Shown piece after piece: positions 12,089 through 23,600 of a stretch of DNA of 64,000 bases. The notes beneath the pieces are model-generated. The model did no database searches. It had not been told where the DNA came from and was given only the letters and a program-made list of their open reading frames with translations. Position numbers and translations under genes: made by a program. Location: NCBI RefSeq assembly GCF_000315625.1, contig NW_005434668.1:812533-876532 (forward strand), given 5' to 3'. This DNA comes from Guillardia theta CCMP2712. Lineage: Eukaryota; Cryptophyceae; Pyrenomonadales; Geminigeraceae. Position 1 is the stretch's first letter. Every line of letters begins with the position of its first letter.

Positions 12089-12315
12089 GTTAATGAATGT
12101 GATAAGAGTGAATCACATTGTCACGTGTTTGAACTTTGGAAACAAGTTCGATGGCCATCAGCCTGAAACGCAGGAAGGCTGTGAGATCCGAGACCTAAGT
12201 TAACTGATGAATGTAATAAGAGTGAATCACATTGTCACGTGTTTGAAACAAGTTCGAGGGCCACAGGAAGGCTGATCCCAATCTACAAGGCTGATCCCAA
12301 TCGCATTGAGGCAGG
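12063..12315. repeat. Duplicated 3' end of the recombinase element
   Basis: About 94 nt at 12063-12157, covering the last codons and stop of the recombinase frame, is repeated at 12173-12263 with small differences. A further 35-nt identical copy of 11885-11919 (atctacaaggctgatcccaa and on) follows at 12281-12315. The duplications place the right end of the element near 12.3 kb. Confidence 0.8.
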
Positions 12316-12930
12316 CACCGTCGGCCACTCCCTGCAAGTACATTCAGTTTGATATAACCAAGTTGCAATATGCTTGATTTCATGACCTCCGTTCCAGCCA
12401 CCCACTCTCTATCTCTCCCTGCCATCTCGCTTTCCCAGTCCCTTCATCCGTCCCTTCTTCCCTCACTCACTTGCGCACTCTATCCATGCATTTGTCTCTC
12501 TACGACTTCCCTTCATCACTTATGATACATGCCTTCTCAGGAAGAATGCTGTACATTTCGATCTTAAGCAATGTCTAATAAGGTGCCAAATGATTAACAT
12601 ACTCATAATTATCAAATATGCAAGCATATTTCTTGACTGTTTAGTCCATATACTTGAGAAAGCGAGCATCAACCTGTCACATCCCGCCATCGCGCTACAC
12701 TTAGAAAAATTCTCAAATAGGAAACTTGAGTAAAGCTTTAGTCAAAAAAGGGTATAGATAAATTCCACTAGGGTGCGCCTATAGATAATTCAGTTCTGAC
12801 GACTGGTTCGAAAGTCACGGTCCCTCGAATCGACGCGGTCTGTTGAATCGTTTGTATCCCCTGCGAATCGATGTGGTTTGGCTTGCAACCCCCTCAGAGA
12901 GAGAAAAGGCTCGGAACAGTCGCCGCGCTC
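12316..12930. other. Non-coding interval between mobile element and RWP-RK gene
   Basis: AT-rich in the middle (about 12530-12720), with no convincing gene, RNA or terminal repeat. It presumably includes the promoter of the RWP-RK gene. Confidence 0.4.
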
Positions 12931-12941
12931 GCGTGCAGTCG

Positions 12942-13325
12942 ATGGCCAACGACAAAGTCATCGTGAACCCTAGACCTCGCGGAAAGCTCACCCGTTTCTG
13001 TCCTCCAGACCCAGTCGTCCTTGACGAGGCGAGTGTCAAATCGCTGTTTTATCTCCCGCAGCCTGAAGCTGCTCATCGAATCGGTATCTCTCTCTCTTCG
13101 CTCAAGGTAGCCTGCCGCCGCTTGAGGATAAAGCGATGGCCTTACACAACCAAGAGAGAGGCATTCTCAAATAGTTTTAAAGCTCAAGAACCTACAGCAC
13201 CTGAGAGCTGGAGCTCAGGTTGGATGGGCGATCGATTGATGGACCTCCTTGATGAGAGCCTGAGGCATGTATCAGGAACCATGCATGAGAATAAGGAGAA
13301 CAAGAAAGTCGAAGATTGCAAGTGA
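12942..13325 (+). CDS. Small RWP-RK domain protein
   Basis: Single-exon frame of 127 residues from ATG 12942; the frame stays open upstream, so a longer N-terminus is possible. The core reads SLFYLPQPEAAHRIGISLSS, then LKVACRRLRIKRWPY, the fingerprint of RWP-RK DNA-binding domains of plant and protist nitrogen-response and gamete regulators. The family carries RWPYRK; here the sequence after RWPY is TTKRE, so the final RK pair is displaced. The C-terminus is an acidic and basic tail (SGWMGDRLMDLLDESLRHVS, then ENKENKK). No GAF or PB1 domain is present, so it is a minimal RKD-like protein. It likely acts in the nucleus as a transcription factor. The mobile element just upstream and the UbiE gene downstream give no functional clue. 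Confidence 0.75.
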   Translation: MANDKVIVNPRPRGKLTRFCPPDPVVLDEASVKSLFYLPQPEAAHRIGISLSSLKVACRRLRIKRWPYTTKREAFSNSFKAQEPTAPESWSSGWMGDRLMDLLDESLRHVSGTMHENKENKKVEDCK

Positions 13326-14243
13326 GCACGACATCAGCTCTTGATGGATGTCAAATATTGTAGTTTGGATCAAGATGATTTTTTTGTGCGCGAAACATTT
13401 GGTGACGCGGTCTCCCTATCTTGACGTGTGAAGGACTAAGAAATGTCCTTCAAACACTTTAATGCTAAATGCTTATAGTAAACCAGAATGAAGAAGTAAA
13501 GAATCTTTTATTGAGCCATTCATAAGCAGACCGTCCCTGGTATCGTTTTCATTTGATAATTTCGTGATGTACCTATGCTTGAAACTCAAGACAACGAATT
13601 ATACTTAAATCAATCTCCATCACTCGTCTCAGACCGTCTCACTCCTGTTTGTCTACTCATGATTTCTTCGACATGTAAATGATTTTCGAAAACGATTCTG
13701 TCTACAGAAGTGTGCAATGCAAATTCACGGGAAAATTCTGCTTCACGAACTGCCTTCTTTGCCACAACACTCAGGCAAAACTACGAATCAAACCATAGTC
13801 AATGGCAAACACGGTTGATGAGAGCACAAATCTCTACAATGTGCTACATCAGAAATTCCTGTTGGCTGAGACGCAAATGTGGGCAGAACGCCATGAAACC
13901 AGACTCGTAGGTCGGGCATGGCCTGAGTGTCGAGTCACCCTTCACTGTTTCAGCACGGAAACTATCGTCACTCGATGAAGGTTCGTGGCTGCACGTGTGG
14001 TAATGTCGTTCCTGAAGGCCTTCGCTCTCTTCCGTACGCTCGTCTCCAGCGTCCACTGCCGGATCGGTTTCAATGTTGCTGCAAGTCTGCTGCAAGCGCT
14101 CATTTTGTCGGACAATCACATAACGGGTAGGTGGTAGTCCTTTTGATACCGGTGTTTTTATCTCAACTCCTCTGAGGATGTCCAGGGTGGGTCCATAATG
14201 CAAAAAGGGGTCAGGGGTAGTGGGGAATTGTTAGGGTGACGGC
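13326..14243. other. Non-coding interval with GGGGT promoter-like motif
   Basis: A weak minus-strand open frame (13844-14203, 119 codons) shows no recognisable motif. The last 40 nt before the UbiE start contain aaaaaggggtcaggggtagtg, matching the GGGGT clusters near other genes of this window. No RNA gene was seen. Confidence 0.35.
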
Positions 14244-15217
14244 ATGCCGGCCTCCGTGATGCTCCTGTACGCGGCCTGCGCGTTGGCAGCTGCCTTACTT
14301 GTTGCACGTGTGAGAGAGAACTCGAGCGAGCAGGCAGGAAAGGCTGTCCTGGGCTCAGGGGAGATGTTTGATGCCATAGCTCCTCGATACGATGTGATCA
14401 ACACTGCCCTGTCCCTGGGAATGCACTCGCTCTGGAGACGGAAGATGGTGTCTTCCTTGGAGCTGAAGCCAGGTATGCAGTTACTTTGTGACGTCTCTTT
14501 CAACTTTGTTTGGTGCTCTCTTACCAGAGCTCAAGGAAGAAAAATGTTTTGAACGACCTCTTCCAGGCTTCAAAGTTCTTGACCTCGGGACCGGAACCGC
14601 CGACGTTGCACTAGCCATAGCAAAGGAGCTGGCAAAGCAGGGAGGTAGCAAAAATATCGGGAAAGAAGCCGTGATTGGACTAGATCCAAGTCAGAACATG
14701 CTGAGTCATGGCCGAAAGAAAGTTCACAAAGCCGGCTTCAGTGACAAGGCGGTCAAATTGATACACGGCGACGCATTAAATCTGACCGCAAGGTACCTCA
14801 GATATATCATACGCATTTGTTCTTTATCTGACATTTCCTCCAAGTTTTGCAGAAGAAGCTAATTTTGATGCTGTGACTATGGCGTTTGCGATCAGAAACA
14901 TCCCAGACCGGTTGAGGGTGTTGCAGGAGATCTTCAAGGTTCTCAAACATGGCGGAAAGGTGGCGATTCTAGAGCTAGGGGAGCCAACGTTCGCTCCTGC
15001 GCGCTGGTTTGTTCGCTACTGCGTGCCTTTCATCGGGTCACTTCTTAGCGGTGGAGCAAGACGAGAGTATGAGCATCTAGAGAAGAGCGTCATGGCCTTC
15101 GATAGCAAGCGCTTTGCACAGCAGATCTCTGACGCAGGTTTCCAACTCCAATCGATCACGGCGATGAATTTTGGGAGCGTAAATCTCTTTGTCGCAACCA
15201 AAGCAGAGGCTGCGTGA
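14244..15217 (+). CDS. UbiE/MenG/COQ5 family quinone C-methyltransferase
   Basis: Three exons (14244-14472, 14567-14792, 14845-15217) join to 275 codons with two GT-AG introns of 94 and 52 nt. It is a class I SAM-dependent methyltransferase that adds the ring methyl in ubiquinone, menaquinone/phylloquinone or plastoquinone-type synthesis. Family signatures seen are FDAIAPRYDVINTALSLGMH with LWRR, the SAM motif VLDLGTGTADVALAIA, the acidic GLDPSQNML, FDAVTMAFAIRNIPDR, and the C-terminal GSVNLFVATK. A hydrophobic N-terminus (LLYAACALAAALLVARV) precedes the domain and could be a signal anchor or the start of a plastid leader. Length is near the family norm. Which quinone it methylates, and whether it sits in plastid or mitochondrion, cannot be decided here; MenG of the plastid phylloquinone pathway is the favoured guess. 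Confidence 0.88.
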
Positions 15218-15288
15218 TGGCCGTCTTGAATTCCTAGGGACATTGTTTGTAAATATCTTTTCAAATACACTTTAGTTCATGTGACAAA

Positions 15289-15780
15289 CTACTTTGAGCT
15301 ACTCTGTTCAGACTTTCCCCCACGAAAACCGAACCAATTCCATGAGCCTCCTTGCGCCTTTTGTCTTGCCTCAGGCTTCTCAACCTCAATGTTGTTGAAT
15401 ATTCCACCAACATCCTCATTTTGAGCTGCATCCGGCACTACCAACGGCTTGAATTTCCAGACGTGTCCTTCTGTTGACTTGGTGCTAAGGGAGCGCATTT
15501 CTTCCAAAAATTGCTGAAAAAGAACACAATAGTAAGGGGCAAGTCAGGTGGTAATGACGAAAAACTCCACCTTCGCTTTCGGGGTTTCTTCTCTTGCATT
15601 CAGCTTTTCCCACCTCAATCTTAAACACAACTCGAGGTATCTTTGTTGGGCATTGCAATCATCAGTAACTCCATCACGGTAAAGTTTCTTGAGCTGACAA
15701 CCCGGTGCGAGGCAGAACCAAAATGCATCGAGCGCTGAAGAGCAGCTCGGCAGTTCTTGCTCCTCGTGTACACTATCCAT
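15289..15780 (-). CDS. DUF3128 (PANTS/C22orf39-like) small protein
   Basis: Two exons (15780-15571 and 15513-15289) join cleanly across a 57-nt intron to 144 codons. The N-terminal half reads ALDAFWFCLAPGCQLKKLYR and then DGVTDDCNAQQRYLELCLRL, with paired Cys spaced as in the DUF3128 family of small coiled-coil-helix-type proteins. The role of that family is poorly known. The C-terminal half is charged, with a Gly-rich WNWFGFRGG near the end. The gene converges on the UbiE gene with only about 70 nt between stop codons, so the two probably share a terminator region. The start was taken at the first Met giving the conserved domain; an upstream in-frame Met (15834) would add a hydrophobic LRLTLICLAGAS leader, which could be a targeting signal. 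Confidence 0.72.
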
Positions 15781-15959
15781 GGAAGCTCCTGCGAGGCAAA
15801 TTAATGTCAGTCTTAGCCAGCTCCGTTCCTTCAAGAATGTATCTGTACGTTCTCAAACATGCAGGGTTCGCTTCAACTCGCTGCTACTGTCCATCTCACA
15901 ACATCGCTCCCTGTGCTCCTAAGCCATAGATCTACGACCCGGTCGTGCGCTCGCTAATA

Positions 15960-16100
15960 TCACTCAACAAAATCTAGTAGAGTTCACCCGGCGGGACCGG
16001 TGACCGGGCGGGGCGTCCCGGGCCTCCGATCACAGTGACCGGGCCGCGGGCACCGTGACTGCGGCATGAAGTGACTTCCGAACTTAGGCTTCCGAACTTC
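15960..16100. repeat. GC-rich intergenic island
   Basis: Dense CCGGG/CGGTGAC words (accggtgaccgggcggggcg and similar) within otherwise ordinary non-coding DNA, ending in paired cttccgaactt words. It resembles islands at about 17690-17945, 40090-40210 and 50750-51085 in composition and recurring words. It may belong to a dispersed short repeat family. Confidence 0.4.
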
Positions 16101-17076
16101 TCGCCGTGTGGTTGCCAAGTTGTGCTATCATGATCCGGCTCTCAGTCATAGTAGAAAGGCGTAACTGACTCCCGGAGTCCCAGACGGACCATGATCATCA
16201 TGGCATATCACTGAGTCAATCTTAGCTGCTACCATGAGCCTTCAAAGTTCTGCTCAAGATCGGACCGTGCGATCTTGATTTAAAGCTCACCGTCAAAACA
16301 AGGGCTGGTGATTCAATGATCGAGGAGCACATGAGAGATTAGGATGTGAAACCCAAGCATCCAGACATGAGAGCCTGGGACCTTAGCAAGCCATGATGCC
16401 TAGGAAGGCCTCCTCCTCTTCGTCGAACGTACTACATTGCCGCCTTGCAACTTGCCACGTATATACTGGCACGGCTGACGCTGGCATGCGATCCATCGTC
16501 GACTTGAACTGGCGCCCACTGAAGCATCCAGACACTGATGAGAAGAGACCGTAGTGCGACGGTTTGGACTTGAAGACCGAGGCTCGTCTTGTGGCGCCTC
16601 GAAAACCGTATAGCATGAGGGGTGTCTCGTTTACACTGAGGAGAGTTTTGTTTACTCGGCGAGCACGGCTGGCATGCGATCCATCATCAAAGCTTTGGTA
16701 CGGCCCGAGGCTCGAGCATCCTCTGAGTGCTTGACAACCGCCCGATCCCACCACCTGAGTCTTACCGTACTTGACTTGTATCATGGATTGAGCGCTCTCA
16801 GTTCTTACAGCATTGACTTTATAAAAACGACTTTCAATTCTGTGTGATGTGCTACCAAAAATTTGTCGACAACATGTTCATCAAGCTGCATATCGTTATC
16901 CTCCTTTTTCTGTTCCACAAGCAATCTAATTGAATGAACATGCTGAGTGAATCCGAAGGTAACCAAATTTTCAAGTTCTATTCATTCAACACTTCAAGTT
17001 TGAAAAATCTTGATAATCCTAATTACAGTACAAGTTCAGCTCTGCTGCGAGCTATTCTCTCTCACAAGTTTGTCAC
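16101..17076. other. Non-coding interval with weak open frame
   Basis: A 133-codon minus-strand frame at 16383-16784 has no motif, and its DNA contains an imperfect internal duplication (gctggcatgcgatccatc occurs at about 16481 and 16668). I see no supported gene here. Confidence 0.35.
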
Positions 17077-17379
17077 TCATGGCCTGCTCGCCTGTCGCTT
17101 ACAAGATTCATTACAGATGATGTCTTGCGCGAGCTCGTCACGTGGCCGGTTGACCAGGAAATTGCCGCTTGCGTCGATCGATCTCCTCGCCAGCATTCCA
17201 GTTGCCTCCAGCGCTTGAAAGTAGGTGCTGTCCTTCATCGCGACACCTTGCCAGGTGATGGAAGGGAAGATGGGAGAGGACTCAAGCAAACGGCTCACTC
17301 TCGCAGAAGGGGAAGTGGCTGAATCTTGTTCTGTTCTGTGCAGCGAACTATCTGAGATCTGCTGCTTGGCGCAAGTCAT
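17077..17379 (-). CDS. Hypothetical 100-residue protein
   Basis: Not recognised. An ATG-started minus-strand frame of 101 codons encodes a soluble protein beginning MTCAKQQISDSS, with a segment RVSRLLESSPIFPSITWQGV and a C-terminal part that includes LARRSIDASGNFLVNRPRDE. It ends in a short basic tail. No hydrophobic leader, repeats or metal-binding cluster is visible. The frame is also open upstream of this Met. It might be one exon of a larger gene. Confidence 0.3.
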   Translation of the reverse strand: MTCAKQQISDSSLHRTEQDSATSPSARVSRLLESSPIFPSITWQGVAMKDSTYFQALEATGMLARRSIDASGNFLVNRPRDELAQDIICNESCKRQASRP

Positions 17380-17689
17380 GATGGGGTTGTTGGAAACAAA
17401 AGGAAATGAAGGACAATATAACAGTTGCAGCAGGGAATCCACTTTGAATCCAAGATGTAGATGGGTATCTGAAAACTGGGCGGCAAGTGTGGAGGACTGA
17501 TACAACCAAGGATAGATCGCACCCCCACCCAATCGCTGCAATTTCAAGGCAGGACGGCGAAGCGACGTGATAATCCAGTCAGAGCTGACAAATCTCGAGC
17601 GGGAGCATTTATTTGAGACTTTACTGGCTCATTACGCACCGATTAGATGGGGATGGCAACTAACCGTTGAACCGAGGCTCCGAGGCTCC

Positions 17690-17945
17690 GACTGAGCCCG
17701 TGGCCTCTCTACTCGAAGCTCCCCGTCGGAGGCTCAGGCCCGCCGCAGATCATATTTGTATCCGGGACGGAGTCCGGCGGACTCGGGCCAACTTAAGTCG
17801 CGATCCGGTGTCGGACCGTCCGACACTCCGAGGCGGCTCGGACTCCGGGAGCAGCCCGGCCGTCGGACGGTCCGGGCCGAGGCCGGGCCCCCGCCGGGCA
17901 CCGGGCCCCGCCGGGCACCGGGCCCCGCCGCTGGTGACGGCTGCA
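17690..17945. repeat. GC-rich intergenic island
   Basis: Very GC-rich, with nested inverted words: cggaccgtccg and cggacggtccg, and two copies of ccgggcaccgggccccg at about 17897 and 17913. It lies about 120 nt upstream of the glycosyltransferase start and is similar in kind to the islands at 15960, 40090 and 50750. Confidence 0.5.
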
Positions 17946-18062
17946 GTGTCACTGGCACCCACATGCTGCAGGCCGGCCGGTCGATGGCAGGGGGGGTACA
18001 AAGGAAGCCATGACCTGCCCGAGTGAGGACGATGCCGCTGGGACTGCACAGAGTGAGCAGCC

Positions 18063-20504
18063 ATGATGAGGAGGATGAACTACAGACTAGGATGCTTCTT
18101 GCTCGTCCTGGCAACCCTCACACTGGTGACGTGCAGGAATCTAATCATAGGAGCCGAGTACAACATCAGAGCTGAGGAGCTCAGGATCTTTCTCGCCTCC
18201 CTCCGAGCATCCGGATGTACTGCAGAGGTTGTCCTATTCTCAGGAAGACATCAAGAGCACACGCAGCGACTGGCTGATCGATTCGGCGCCACAGTCATCA
18301 TGTACGATTTCCCGGAATTGAACAGGACGCACGGCCCTGTGGGAGTCCATCGCTTCAAACTCTACAGGCAGTTCTTGGAGAAGCGGATCGGGCAGTATGA
18401 GCATGTGCTGCATACCGACGTAAGAGATGTCATGTTTCAAGACGACCCCTTTGCTCGGATCGACAGCCATGGGGGCGGGGCTTTTTTCTTGGAGTCGAAC
18501 CACCTGCTGATAGGGACCTCTCCCACAAACAGGGGATGGATGACGGAGAACTGCTCGGTCTACAGGGCAGAGAACATGTTACAGAGAGTGTCTCACAGAC
18601 TTCGTTGCTGCTCCGGCAACATGTACGGGACTTCCCTCGCTGTATACTGGTACGCCAAACTGATGGAAGGTGTTGAAACAAGTGCTTGCACCCGGCTGTG
18701 CCTGATTGCTCCTCTTTCTTGTTGGCAGATGAGCAACAAAGGACAGCAACAGTCACGAGGGATGAAAATGGCAGTGTCATCTCCGGAGGATGGTGTGCTG
18801 ATCAGGCCGTACAGCAAGCGCTGCTGTGGACTGGGAGGTTCTCGCAGATGATGAATTTGACCACTTACTACAACGAGGACGGGCCCCTGTGTACGATGGG
18901 AGATGTTGTTTCTATCAGTGTCGATGATTTCGGTGAGGTGAGATGTGTGGTTCACTTCTGCGAGGATGCCGAGTGAATCAGTGCGGCAGGTCAGGAACAG
19001 CAAGGGAGAGTTGTACGCTGTCGTGCATCAGTATGACAGGCATAAGAGGGTCAAAGATTTGCTCGCTGCTCGGTACGACGAGGAGGACTCGCCTTCCCGG
19101 ATCAATCCCAACTTCGATCCGAACTATCAAGACCGCCTGCTCTACGGCAACCCCAACCTGATAGTCAGGCACCAAACTGCAGACGTGAGGATAGAGCCTG
19201 AAGGCGGGTTTGGGGATCCGTCGTCTATGCCGGGTGAGGAAGTCCAGGTGAAGCAGCAGCAGCAGGATGCGGGGGAGCAACCGGTGGCGACTTGTTCAAA
19301 GGGCGACACATGTTCAGAGGAGAGCAAGAAGTGGGAGGAGCTCGTGGCGGCCGCACCAGCCGGCGAGGCTGAGCATGTCGCGGCGATCGGCGCGATCCTG
19401 ACGGAGGAGAGCGAGTATCCGGAGGTGTTCGAGGGGAGAGGAGTGGTGATGGCAGCAGGGGGGAGAGTTCAGGTGGCAAACGCGTATGTGACGCTGAGGA
19501 TGCTGAGGAGGATCGGGTGCTCGCTTCCTGTGGAACTCTTCTATGCTGACGAGAGCGAGATGTCTGCCGAGGTCGTGGAGCTCCTTGAGGGGATGGGAGT
19601 GGTGTGCTATAACATCTATCACCTCCCCAACGTCTCCTCCTCCCTCCCCCTCCGCGGGTTCCAGATCAAGGCCTTTGCCGTCGTCTTCTCCAGCTTCGAA
19701 GAGGTGATCTGGCTGGACTCCGACGTTGTTCCCCTTCGCAATCCGCTGGAACTCTTCTCCTCCGCCCTCTACTCTGCTCATGGGAACGTCTTCTGGCAGG
19801 ACTGGAGCCGCGACCCTCACTGGATCAGCAGAGATTTCCTGGCGGCCTACGGGCTGCGGATGGAGGATGGGGAGAGGGAGTTGGAGGCAGGGCAGTTTGC
19901 TGTGAGCAAGAGGCGAGCATGGAGAGCCCTGCAGGTAGTCCTGTACATCAACTCGCATTTCATGCACTTCTACCGCAGGATGTACGGGGACAAAGATTCA
20001 TGGCGTCTCGCCTTCAAGCTCGCGCGCCTGCCGCTTGGCCGCGTCGCTCGAGCTGCTGACGCGGTGGGGCTCCTCGACCCCAGCGGCAGGTTCTGCGGCA
20101 ACACAATGATGCACTTCCTTGAGGACCAGCCCATGTTCCTTCACCGCACACTGCAGACGCTAGTCGCTCTTCCTACTCCGCTGCCGGGAGGCGACCAGGA
20201 GGGGCTGGAGGAGGTGCTGGCCAGGTACTCTTCCCGACGTGCATGGCAGCTCAGGACAGTGGGAGGACGGCAGGCTATAGCGCCAAGGCTGGACCCCCTT
20301 GCGGGAGGATGGAGGGTGGAGAAGGAGGAGGAAGATGAACAGGGGCACAAGCACTGGTGCCTCTACGTCGAAGGGGATGCGGATGTGGCCGTGGCTCCTG
20401 TGGAGGAAGAGATTTCACGCGCGGAGGAGCAGTTGAGAGACTTTCTGCTGGAGCTTCTCAAGACGAGGAGGCTAGAGACTCTCTCCTCCTCTTCCCTCTC
20501 GTGA
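18063..20504 (+). CDS. Two-domain glycosyltransferase (N-terminal GT-A-like plus GT71/MNN1-like)
   Basis: Three exons (18063-18669, 18729-18937, 18990-20504) join through 59- and 52-nt GT-AG introns to about 776 residues. A signal anchor (LGCFLLVLATLTLVTC) predicts a Golgi or ER lumenal type II protein. The N-terminal domain has NLIIGAEYNIRAEELRIFLA and HTDVRDVMFQDDPF, an acidic DxxD-type metal site, and Cys-rich segments. The linker is Gln/Ser-rich. The C-terminal domain has GRGVVMAAGGRVQVANAYVT, LRRIGCSLPVELFYADESEM, FQIKAFAVVFSSFEEVIWLD, then SDVVPLRNP, and EAGQFAVSKRRAW, which match the MNN1-type alpha-mannosyltransferase family with its DxD metal site. It probably adds sugars in two steps, or one domain serves for acceptor binding. 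The donor sugars are unknown. Confidence 0.82.
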
Positions 20505-20650
20505 TCGATCTCATTATGATGTACATGAAATCAACACCAGGGTGAAGAACAGAGCCAAGCGCGCCCCTCCTGCTCCCTCTTCAACTCTGCCTGCTTAGAT
20601 CACTGCTCCTCTTCCTCCTTCTTCCTTCCCTTGACATCTTCTTGCTGTTC
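20505..20650. other. 3' intergenic interval
   Basis: Short convergent interval between the glycosyltransferase stop and the kinesin-like gene stop. No feature is seen. Confidence 0.5.
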
Positions 20651-23600
20651 TCATGGCCGCTCGAAACCCCACTGTCCTCTCTCAGGGGTTGAGCATCCGG
20701 AGGGCAGGAAACTCGTCTGAGCGTCCGGTGAAACCCGGCGAACCTCCTCGTCCTCCTCATCCGAGGGAAGCGACTTGACTTTCTGTCCCTTCCCCTTCAT
20801 GTGCTCGTTGATGCTTCCAACGAGGTCGTCGAGCTCGCGTGCGAGGGTGTCGACCTTTACAGTGAGACTCTGCAGAAGAGTCAGAAGAGGAGAGGAAGGA
20901 GGAGGCGGATGGCAGGAGGCTGACGAGAAGAGAAGACACGAGATTGAGATGGAGAAAGGAGGAGGAAGAGGAGGAGGAAGAGGAGGAAGAGGAGGAGGAG
21001 GAGGAGGAGGAGGAGGAGGAGGAGGAGGAGGAGGAAGAGGAGGGGAGGACAGAGTAGAAGGACAGAGGAGACCTGGTTCTCCCGCTGCAGCTCTTCGATC
21101 ATCCGCCTGTCCTCTGCTGCTTTTCTTGCGAGCTCTTCGGCGCGTCTTGTCCTCGACTCGTTGGAGGAAATCTGAAGGCGCAGGAGGAGGAAGATGAGGA
21201 GGAGAGAGGGGGAATCAGGGAGAAGGAGATGAATGATAAGGGCCAGCATGGAGAGGATGGAGAGGACGGTGGATGGAGAAGATGGGAGGGGTAAGAGAAG
21301 AAAGAAGAGACGACAATGGTGGTGGAAGGGAGGGAGAGGGACGAGGTCAGAATTTCAACAGGCAAGCAAAGAATGTTTTGACTCACGAGTTCGCTTTCAC
21401 GCTTTGACAGCCTTCTGTTGTGTTGCTCAAGAGATGAGATTATTTCATCGCGTTTGTGAATCTCGTTGTTCAGAAATTTTTCGACTTCTTTCATTTCCTG
21501 ACAGAGACAATAAGGATAAGAATCAAGAGGAGATGCAAAGAACCTGTTTCAAGAGTCCAACTTGTCGTTCAGACTCTTGTAATCTTTCCCTTTGTTCAGA
21601 AATTTTTGAGTTTGCCTGAGATGAAACCGTAGTGGAATCGACCTTTTCCAGAACGATTCATTTGATCATGAAAGAGAACGACAAAAGTGTTCATCGCTCT
21701 CACCTTCTTCACCTTCTCCTTCAAATTTTCGACCTTGTCACGGAGCTTCGCTTCTGCTTGTTTGCTTCTTTCGAGGTCGGCGACCATCTTCTTTAACTCC
21801 TCTTGAACTTTCTCCTTCTCTACACGACATTCCTGCCAGGTGTGAAGCATAAACAAGTTCAGACATCTCATTTCATCCCTCACCTTCAAGCTCGACTTCA
21901 ATCTCTTGTTCTCGTCCTGTTCACTATCAGCACATCGAAACCCCTTCAAGACATCTCAACCTGCTGATCCTTTAAGTCATCTTCCAGCTCCTCATGTCTG
22001 TTCAGCAGCTCTTCATGCTGGCATTTGAGATCGGCGACGGACTCCTCCGACGACTTCAGGCAGCCTCTCAAGTTCTGTTCGTTTGCTCTAGCGCTCTTGG
22101 ATTCTGTCTTTGCATCCTTCAGCTCAGTCGTGAGCTCTTGAATCCTGTTCTCTCTTTCTTCAACCATCTTCTCCTTCTCCCTCAACTCCGATTCCAACCT
22201 CCGCGCTTCTTTCTGCTCCACCTTCCTTGCCGAGCAAACCTTGTCGTGCCTCGACTTCAGTTCCTTCAACTCCTCCTCCATCATCTCCATCTGCACGCTC
22301 ATCTTCTCAATTGACACCTCTTTGTGAGACAGATCCCTCGCCGATGCAGAAAATTTCTTTTCAGTCTGCTTCAGTTCCAGCTCCATCGACCTGATTGCCT
22401 GCTCCGCCTCTTCCAACATCTTCTGAGTGTTTTCCAGATTCTCCTTTTCCTCTTCCAACTTCCTCTCCAACTTTGCAGACCTGTTCTTCAGCTTCTCAGC
22501 CTCCTGTTCCAGCTGTTCGCACTTACGCCTTTCACTCTCCAAACTCGACGTCAGTTTTTCCATCTCCATCTCCATCTCCACCCTCGTCTCTTCCATTCTC
22601 TTCTTGGCGTTCAGCAACTCGGCAATGTCTGCATCTTTCCTCCCGACGACCTGCGAAACTTCTTTGTCCCTCTCCGAGCTCAATCTCTCCACGTCCACCA
22701 GCCTCCGCTCAACCGATTCCTTCTCAGCTCTCAGGGACGAGATTGCGTTTGACAGCTCCACTTTCTCCTTGGAAAGCTTCCGGACGTGCCTTGTCATGTT
22801 GAGGCAAGTCTCGCAGCGCTGAGGAGAAGAAGGCTTTGAACTCTTTGCGTGCAGTCTGTCAAATACCGTCTTCTTCTCCATCTCCTTCAGCTCATGTTCA
22901 AGTTGGAAAATCTTGGCTTCCCCGTCCTCCACCTTGCTCCTCATCATCAGGCACTCTGAGCAAACCTTCTCCCTTGAGTTCTTGTCCATGAGGCTGCGGG
23001 AAAGTCCTTTCAGCTCTTCCTTGAAGGAGAACACTTCCACCCGGAGGGAATTTCGTTCGGATATCAGCGCACTTTGCTCTCTCGATACCCTGTTGATCAG
23101 CGCCTCGCACTTTGCTTCTAGGAAGACCTTCTCACTCTTCAGCTTCTCAATCATCTCGATCGCCTCTCCGAACTTTGCCTTCAGCATCTCATGCTCCTCC
23201 CTCATACTCTCACCCGCCTCCTGCCTTGACACCTTCGTCCCGCCATCAAGATCTGAGCTCTTCAACCTCCCTCTCGAACTCCTCATGGAGGGACTGCTGT
23301 GTCGAACAGAATGACTGTATGCTTCCTCCTCATTGTTGGTGCTGACATCTTTACTTGACATGCCCACCTGAGTTCTCTCCCTGAACTTGCTTCTCCTTCC
23401 GTCTCCTTTCGCTGGTTTGCTGCCCATGCACACCCTGGCAAAATCCAGAGAGCACAGGGCAGAACGTGAATGTCGAGACGAGGACGAGAGAAGGACGAGC
23501 GCAGAAACAGATGAGACATGCTGCATGCTGTGACAGAAGTACTTGAAGAAGGATGAAGAGTAACCCAAGGGCCGGGCATCGTCCTCATCGTCCCCAAGAA

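Noticed and set aside
13844-14203. 119-residue minus-strand frame upstream of the UbiE gene
   Set aside because: Low-complexity, no recognisable motif, and it overlaps the likely promoter of the UbiE gene; possible but not supported.
16383-16784. 133-residue minus-strand frame
   Set aside because: No motif, contains a DNA-level internal duplication and lies in repeat-like non-coding sequence; kept only as a note on the interval.
19225-19967. Minus-strand frame of 217 residues within the glycosyltransferase
   Set aside because: It lies antisense to clearly conserved MNN1-like coding sequence and shows no domain.
21994-23345. Several plus-strand frames of 60-140 residues opposite the kinesin-like coiled coil
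   Set aside because: Leu/Ser/Pro-rich composition is that of the antisense of a coiled-coil gene; the minus-strand reading explains the DNA fully.
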